Part shown: piece by piece, positions 59,403 to 64,000 of the stretch
How the letters are laid out: every line of letters begins with the position of its first letter
Numbering within the stretch: the stretch's first letter is position 1
NCBI RefSeq assembly: GCF_001612555.1
Contig: NZ_CP015110.1
Coordinates: forward strand, 620,001-684,000
Direction: 5' to 3'
DNA length: 64,000 bases
Source: Acinetobacter sp. TGL-Y2
GTDB lineage: Bacteria; Pseudomonadota; Gammaproteobacteria; Pseudomonadales; Moraxellaceae
Position numbers and translations under genes: made by a program
The notes under the pieces: generated by a model
The model's database searches: none
Told to the model about the DNA's origin: nothing
What the model saw: only the letters and a program-made list of their open reading frames with translations

Positions 59403-60295
59403 ATCAAGAAGTGAAATCAGGGAAAATTTTAAGTCCAGTTACACCATGGACTGACCGCTCAGTGCCGGGGATTCACGTACCTGATGAACAACAAACATTA
59501 AAAGCCACATTTACAGAGCCAACGATTGAATGCCCTGAATGTCATGCTTTAGTCACGCGTACCGCGATGTCGTTCAATGCTTATGTATGTCCGCAGTGTG
59601 ATGAACATTTGAAAATGAAGGCACGCGATCGTCTGAATTGGTTTTTTGACCAAACCACAGGCGAGCTGGGACAAGAGTTTGTAGCCAAAGACCCACTCAA
59701 ATTTGAAGATTCAAAGCCATATCCAGTGCGTATGAAAGAAGCACAGGAAAAAACCGGTGAAACTGAAGCTTTGGTGGTGATGCAAGGTCAGATTAAAGGT
59801 TTATCTCTCATCGCATGTGCATTCGAATTCGACTTTATGGGCGGATCAATGGGCACTGTGGTGGGTGATCGTTTTGTGCAAGCGGCAGAAAAAGCCATTG
59901 CGACTAAACAACCGATGGTCTGTTTTGCAGCGTCTGGCGGTGCACGTATGCAAGAAGGCATGTTGTCTTTAATGCAAATGGCACGTACAGCAGCTGCGAT
60001 TCAAAAAATGAAAGATGCACACATTCCGTATATCGTGGTGCTTACCCATCCTGTGTATGGCGGTGTGACTGCATCACTTGCAATGCTGGGTGATGTACAT
60101 ATTGCTGAACCGAAAGCTATGATTGGTTTTGCGGGTAAACGTGTGATTGAGCAAACCGTGCGTGAGAAATTGGAAGAACCGTTCCAACGTGCAGAATTTT
60201 TGCTTGATCATGGTGTAATCGACCAAATTGTTCATCGTCATGCATTACGTGATACTGTATACCGAATCGTATCAAAGTTGATGAATTTGCCTTGA
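59399..60295 (+). CDS. accD: Acetyl-CoA carboxylase carboxyltransferase beta subunit
   Basis: A 298-residue AccD. An N-terminal zinc ribbon (CPECHAL...YVCPQCD, about residues 43-66) precedes the crotonase-fold carboxyltransferase with ASGGARMQEGMLSL, HPVYGGVTAS and GFAGKRVIEQT. With AccA it transfers CO2 to acetyl-CoA to make malonyl-CoA for fatty acid synthesis. Its start overlaps trpA by four bases. Confidence 0.97.
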   Translation: MNQEVKSGKILSPVTPWTDRSVPGIHVPDEQQTLKATFTEPTIECPECHALVTRTAMSFNAYVCPQCDEHLKMKARDRLNWFFDQTTGELGQEFVAKDPLKFEDSKPYPVRMKEAQEKTGETEALVVMQGQIKGLSLIACAFEFDFMGGSMGTVVGDRFVQAAEKAIATKQPMVCFAASGGARMQEGMLSLMQMARTAAAIQKMKDAHIPYIVVLTHPVYGGVTASLAMLGDVHIAEPKAMIGFAGKRVIEQTVREKLEEPFQRAEFLLDHGVIDQIVHRHALRDTVYRIVSKLMNLP

Positions 60296-61581
60296 AGCTG
60301 AATGCTCCATTAGAAACTGATGATTTAAAAACATGGCTCGATTATTGGAGCCATGTTCACGTTACAGGGATTGATTTAGGTTTAGAACGCGTCATTCCTG
60401 TGGCGGAAAAGTTAGGTGTTGTATCCCCCAATGCAACAGTATTCACCGTTGCTGGAACCAATGGTAAAGGGTCAACTTCGACCACTTTAGCCTCGATTTT
60501 ACAGGCACAGGGTTACCATGTTGGGCTATATCAATCGCCGCATATTTATCGTTTTAATGAACGAGTCAAATTGTCTGGGATTGAAGTAGATGATCAAGCG
60601 CTTGTAAATGCTTTTGTGTTGGTAGATCAAGCACGCCGCGAATGTGGGTTAAGCCTGTCTTTTTTTGAAGCCACGACACTTGCGGCTTTTGTTATTTTTA
60701 AACATAAAAAATGTGATGTTTGGGTGCTTGAAGTCGGGCTTGGCGGTCGTCTAGATGTGGTCAATGTCGTGAATCCAAATCTTGCTGTCATCACCAATAT
60801 AGGACTTGATCATACCGATTGGTTGGGTGATACCATTGAAAAAATTGCATTTGAAAAAGCAGGCATTATTCGTCCGAATATTCCGGTAATTTTTGCTGGT
60901 CAGCAAGATATGCCTCAAGCCATTCAAGATAAAGTTGATCAGTGCCATGCACAGCTGTACGCATTAAATCGTGATTATTTTTATGTAGAAGCGGAAGATG
61001 GTCTAAGCTGGAATTTTGCATCTGCTGGTACGACGCTTAAACTTCCACATGGTACTCTGGCTGTCGATAATATTTCAACGGCGGTAGCAGCAGTTTTACT
61101 CAGTGGGCTGGATGTAGATCAGGCATCGATTGCTCAAGGCATTGTGGACGCTCATTTACCAGGTCGTTTTGAAATTCGAGAAATTGCGAGAAAAACCGTC
61201 ATTTTCGATGCGGGTCATAATCCTCATGGTGTTGAGTTTTTGTTAAAGCAATTGCGAAAATTCTTAGAATACAATAAACAGTACACAGAAGTTGTCGCTG
61301 TTTTCTCGATGCTTGCAGATAAAGACATAAATTCTGTGGTTAAGTTATTGAAAAACACTGTATTCAAGTGGAAAATTGCAGAGATGGGTGTACCAAGAGC
61401 AGCACCATTAAAGCAATTGGAATCTGCGCTTTCGGGCGAAACAGTACAACATTACCAACATGTACAAGCAGCATTTCAATCAGCGCTTGAAGAATCAAAT
61501 AATAATCAGCTGATTTTGGTGTGTGGTTCGTTTCATACCTTAGAGGCGGTCTGGGAGTATTTAGACAATGTCAATGAATAA
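60292..61581 (+). CDS. folC: Folylpolyglutamate/dihydrofolate synthase
   Basis: A 429-residue FolC. P-loop TVAGTNGKGSTSTTLASIL and the later NIGLDHTDWLGDT and FDAGHNPHG identify this Mur-ligase-like enzyme, which adds glutamate to dihydropteroate and folates. The start is unusual: TTG at 60292, overlapping the accD stop (cTTGA). The first ATG inside the frame is far downstream, so TTG is likely. It couples accD and folC tightly. Confidence 0.95.
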   Translation: MKLNAPLETDDLKTWLDYWSHVHVTGIDLGLERVIPVAEKLGVVSPNATVFTVAGTNGKGSTSTTLASILQAQGYHVGLYQSPHIYRFNERVKLSGIEVDDQALVNAFVLVDQARRECGLSLSFFEATTLAAFVIFKHKKCDVWVLEVGLGGRLDVVNVVNPNLAVITNIGLDHTDWLGDTIEKIAFEKAGIIRPNIPVIFAGQQDMPQAIQDKVDQCHAQLYALNRDYFYVEAEDGLSWNFASAGTTLKLPHGTLAVDNISTAVAAVLLSGLDVDQASIAQGIVDAHLPGRFEIREIARKTVIFDAGHNPHGVEFLLKQLRKFLEYNKQYTEVVAVFSMLADKDINSVVKLLKNTVFKWKIAEMGVPRAAPLKQLESALSGETVQHYQHVQAAFQSALEESNNNQLILVCGSFHTLEAVWEYLDNVNE

Positions 61582-62581
61582 CAAACAACGCTGGATGGGA
61601 GGCGTTGTGCTATTGGGTGGTGGTGTTTTATTGGCCGCGCTTTTACTCAAAGGTAAAGAAGAAATACATCAGAACCAAATGCCAAGCCCAAATCAACCGG
61701 TCGAAACGGTTCGACAGGGCAATGCCGCATCTGAAACGGTACAGCTGCAACCGTTGACGGTAGATGTTGAAACTGAAAAACGGTTGCTTGAAGAACAGCG
61801 CCGTTCACGTGAAAAAGCAGTGGCTGAACAAGAAGCCCGATCTGCTGAATTTTTACGTACTCAGCAGCAAGCTGAAGCTGAAGCTGCCCGTCGTGCCGCT
61901 GAAGAATATGCAGCGATGAATGCTAATCGTACAGGTGCTCAGCAAAGTTCAGACAATATTCCACCTGAACTGATTGAGGACGAAAAAGCCAAGGCACAAC
62001 GCTTAGCTGAAGACAAAAAAGCAGAACAGAAAAAACTGGAACAGCAAAAAGCCAAAACAGAGCAAACCACTGCTGAGCAAAAACGCGTCGCAGATGAAGC
62101 CAAGAAAAAAGCACAGGCTGAGCAGTTAGCTGCAGATAAAAAATTAGCAGACAAGAAAGCTGCTGAGAAGAAAGCGGTCGAAGATAAGCGTAAAGCTGAA
62201 GACGCCAAGAAAAAATCAGATATAGATAAGCTTGCGGCGGAGAAGAAAGCTGCGGATGAGAAAAAACGTAAAGCCGAAGAAGCCAAGAAAAAAGCTGAAG
62301 CCGATAAAGCACGTGAATTATTGGAAAATGGCGATAAGCAGTGGATGGTTCAGGTCGCTTTGGCAGCCAACGAAGCCAATGCGGACGCTGTTGCTGCAAA
62401 ATTACGTGCCAAAGGCTACAAAGTTACCAAAAGTCCAACCTCAAAAGGTATTCGGATCATGGTGGGTCCATCAAAAGATCGTGAATCGGCAGATGCTGCG
62501 CGCAAGAAAATTAACACTGATCCGAGCTTAAACATGAAGTCGGCTTGGGTTATCGATTGGGTGCCACTCGAGAATCGTTAA
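61568..62581 (+). CDS. SPOR-domain membrane protein with long charged coil
   Basis: A 337-residue protein: cytoplasmic N-terminus, one membrane helix (10-28), a Lys/Ala/Glu-rich TolA-like coil (about 68-250), and a C-terminal SPOR domain (about 255-335) beginning KQWMVQVALAANEANA. SPOR domains bind denuded septal glycan strands, so it is likely a division-site protein like DedD. It starts 14 bases before the folC stop (ATG 61568 or 61574). The gene order accD-folC-SPOR is standard; cvpA and purF, which often follow, are absent. Confidence 0.9.
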   Translation: MSMNNKQRWMGGVVLLGGGVLLAALLLKGKEEIHQNQMPSPNQPVETVRQGNAASETVQLQPLTVDVETEKRLLEEQRRSREKAVAEQEARSAEFLRTQQQAEAEAARRAAEEYAAMNANRTGAQQSSDNIPPELIEDEKAKAQRLAEDKKAEQKKLEQQKAKTEQTTAEQKRVADEAKKKAQAEQLAADKKLADKKAAEKKAVEDKRKAEDAKKKSDIDKLAAEKKAADEKKRKAEEAKKKAEADKARELLENGDKQWMVQVALAANEANADAVAAKLRAKGYKVTKSPTSKGIRIMVGPSKDRESADAARKKINTDPSLNMKSAWVIDWVPLENR

Positions 62582-62607
62582 TTAAACTTAACGAAATAAA
62601 GACTATT

Positions 62608-62645
62608 AAAATGGATTCGAGAGCTGCTCTCGAATCCATTTTTTC
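62608..62645 (+). terminator. Terminator of the trpA-accD-folC-SPOR operon
   Basis: ATGGATTCGAGAG-CTG-CTCTCGAATCCAT followed by TTTTTT forms a perfect 13-bp stem 29 bases after the stop. The rest of 62646-62925 holds nothing that could be supported. Confidence 0.95.
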
Positions 62646-62925
62646 TGGTGAGGACGAAAGATTTTCTCGTTGTTGATTTAAATCTGATGAAAAATATGAC
62701 TGCTGTATTTGACATGATTTAAAACGACTTGGTTCGCCAACTTCGACAAGATACCCGTACCGGTTTGATAAAAAATTTTGATAAAAATGTGGACTTGATG
62801 AATCACACTGCATCATTATTTTGGATGCTATTGATTTGCTAAGGGCGCTTTGGATATACGTCTTTTGGGAGTGACATCATTTCAACCGAATCAAGCAACA
62901 TCTATGGGTTACTTCACTGATTACA

Positions 62926-63738
62926 TCATGATTGATAGCGGCCGAATTCAATCGGATCATGCGCACAAATGATTTCAATTTCAGGATGATTTTGCGCGAG
63001 CAGTTGAATCTGCTTTAAGCTCTGTATGCGCTGTAGATTATCATGAGCAAATAAGCGCTCAGTCATCTCTAAAGCAGGGAGTTGGGTCTTCGGGTTCAAT
63101 TGTTGATGTGAATAATACGCATCGCCACAGAACAATAGCCAATGCGCTTTTTGTTGAATTGCAATTCCGCAGTGACCCTCACTATGACCTAACAGCGGAA
63201 TCATCAAAATCTCGTCTTGAAAGATTTTAAAATTTTGTACTTTGGAGAAGTGATACCAAGACTCACCAAACTCAGGCTCAATAAAATTCCAATAACGATG
63301 CTGTTTTAACTGCTCTGACTTATAGCGAATTTTATTTTTATAATTGAAGTTTTGTGTCGCATTAAATTCACTAGAAAGGACATGCACCATGGCCTGTGGA
63401 AAATCTGAAATTCCACCTGCATGATCAAAGTCTAAATGCGTCACCAAAATATGTTTCACATCGGACGGTTTAAAGCCGAGTTTTTGAATCTGTGCGATGG
63501 CAGTCAAATTGATATCGTTTTTGATCGTACCAAACTTGGAAATGATCGTGCCTAAACGCTTTTGGGTGTGCAAATAATCCTGCATGCCAAGTCCAGTATC
63601 AACCAGTACCAAACCTTGATTTGTTTCGAGCAAGAGACAATGACAAACCAATTTTGCCTTGAATCCGCGTTGACCGAACAGAGGCGCACAGTAAGGACAG
63701 AAGCTTCCGCAATTTAAATGATGAATCTTATGAATCAT
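62926..63738 (-). CDS. Metallo-beta-lactamase-fold hydrolase
   Basis: A 270-residue MBL-fold enzyme. The zinc motif is HLDFDH (an HxxxDH form), with downstream GHSEGHCG, FCGDAYYS and CAHDPIEF supplying further ligands. A short CPYC motif lies near the N-terminus. The family includes AHL lactonases and glyoxalase-type hydrolases; the substrate cannot be told. No signal peptide is seen. Confidence 0.88.
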   Translation of the reverse strand: MIHKIHHLNCGSFCPYCAPLFGQRGFKAKLVCHCLLLETNQGLVLVDTGLGMQDYLHTQKRLGTIISKFGTIKNDINLTAIAQIQKLGFKPSDVKHILVTHLDFDHAGGISDFPQAMVHVLSSEFNATQNFNYKNKIRYKSEQLKQHRYWNFIEPEFGESWYHFSKVQNFKIFQDEILMIPLLGHSEGHCGIAIQQKAHWLLFCGDAYYSHQQLNPKTQLPALEMTERLFAHDNLQRIQSLKQIQLLAQNHPEIEIICAHDPIEFGRYQS

Positions 63739-63915
63739 AGTCAGTTTTTTTTGAATTATTTAAACTGTTATAGCGCAAATCATTCACAGCAATAAAGATA
63801 TTTAAAGCGCACGCTTAAAATAGTCAGTGATTTTGATGCTAAAGCAATAAAAACCTGCCCGAAGACAGGCAATCGACATTTAAGGCGACTCGTCAAATGT
63901 GTCTTAAATGATTTT

Positions 63916-63946
63916 AAATTTAGGTAGTTCAAAAACACCTAAATTT
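63916..63946. other. Stem-loop near the window end
   Basis: AAATTTAGGT and ACCTAAATTT pair around an 11-base loop in a 262-base noncoding tail. CCTG/CAGG pairs around 63857-63873 form another small hairpin. Possibly terminators of genes beyond the window. Confidence 0.35.
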
Positions 63947-64000
63947 GTCTTTGTTTCAATTTTATTAGGGGCTTAACTTCTCAGATCGTATCGATCGGAT

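Noticed and set aside
62550..62816. 88-residue frame opposite the SPOR gene end
   Set aside because: It runs across the operon terminator hairpin and has no resemblance to a protein family.
63837..63946. CRISPR or attachment site near the window end
   Set aside because: Only simple hairpins are present; no direct repeat array or tRNA-like end.

Overview
The window is a chromosomal segment of an Acinetobacter species (Gammaproteobacteria, Moraxellaceae). This rests on the 16S sequence, the low-GC coding style, and gene neighbourhoods such as sspA-sspB, rplM-rpsI, pdxA-rsmA-apaH and accD-folC-SPOR. No species can be named by reading alone.

Layout. 1-1951: a SpoIIE-type phosphatase cut by the window edge, and an MlaA-like protein without a lipobox. 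2145-8048: a complete rRNA operon (two tandem promoters, 16S, tRNA-Ile(GAT), tRNA-Ala(TGC), 23S, 5S, strong terminator). 8049-8698: mostly empty, with a possible gene remnant. 8699-19342: an acyl-CoA dehydrogenase, then a complete acyclic terpene utilisation cluster, with a divergent TetR repressor (atuR) and atuABCDEF in the order known from Pseudomonas aeruginosa. The set fits conversion of citronellyl/geranyl-CoA by dehydrogenation, biotin-dependent carboxylation and hydration. 19354-21695: a four-gene operon with two Roadblock-like proteins, a small GTPase and an unrecognised protein. It resembles the actinobacterial conservon signalling modules but has no kinase. 21965-28184: housekeeping genes (sspB, sspA, rpsI, rplM, pdxA, rsmA, apaH). 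28367-41981: envelope, lipid and general genes (two DUF2147 proteins, a CidA/LrgB pair, hflX, plsC-like, PLD-like, phosphoesterase, MHS transporter, hemolysin III-like, methyltransferase, GNAT, HAD, patatin). 42100-43953: an IS5-family element with an IS630-family element nested in its leader. 43992-55657: LysE exporter with divergent Lrp regulator, a second beta-oxidation operon, a cold-shock gene, AraC regulator with an AMACR-type CoA enzyme, a DUF2804 protein and two tandem PF10118 proteins. 55806-56851: an AraC regulator broken by an 8-bp tandem duplication. 56916-63738: NhaC-like antiporter, trpA-accD-folC-SPOR operon, and an MBL hydrolase.

Theme. Several loci converge on acyl-CoA and lipid chemistry: the atu cluster, an extra acyl-CoA dehydrogenase, a FadB/thiolase pair and an alpha-methylacyl-CoA racemase-like protein. 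Together they suggest growth on methyl-branched isoprenoid or other acyl substrates. The least described locus is the Roadblock/GTPase operon. No CRISPR array, prophage or replication origin was seen.
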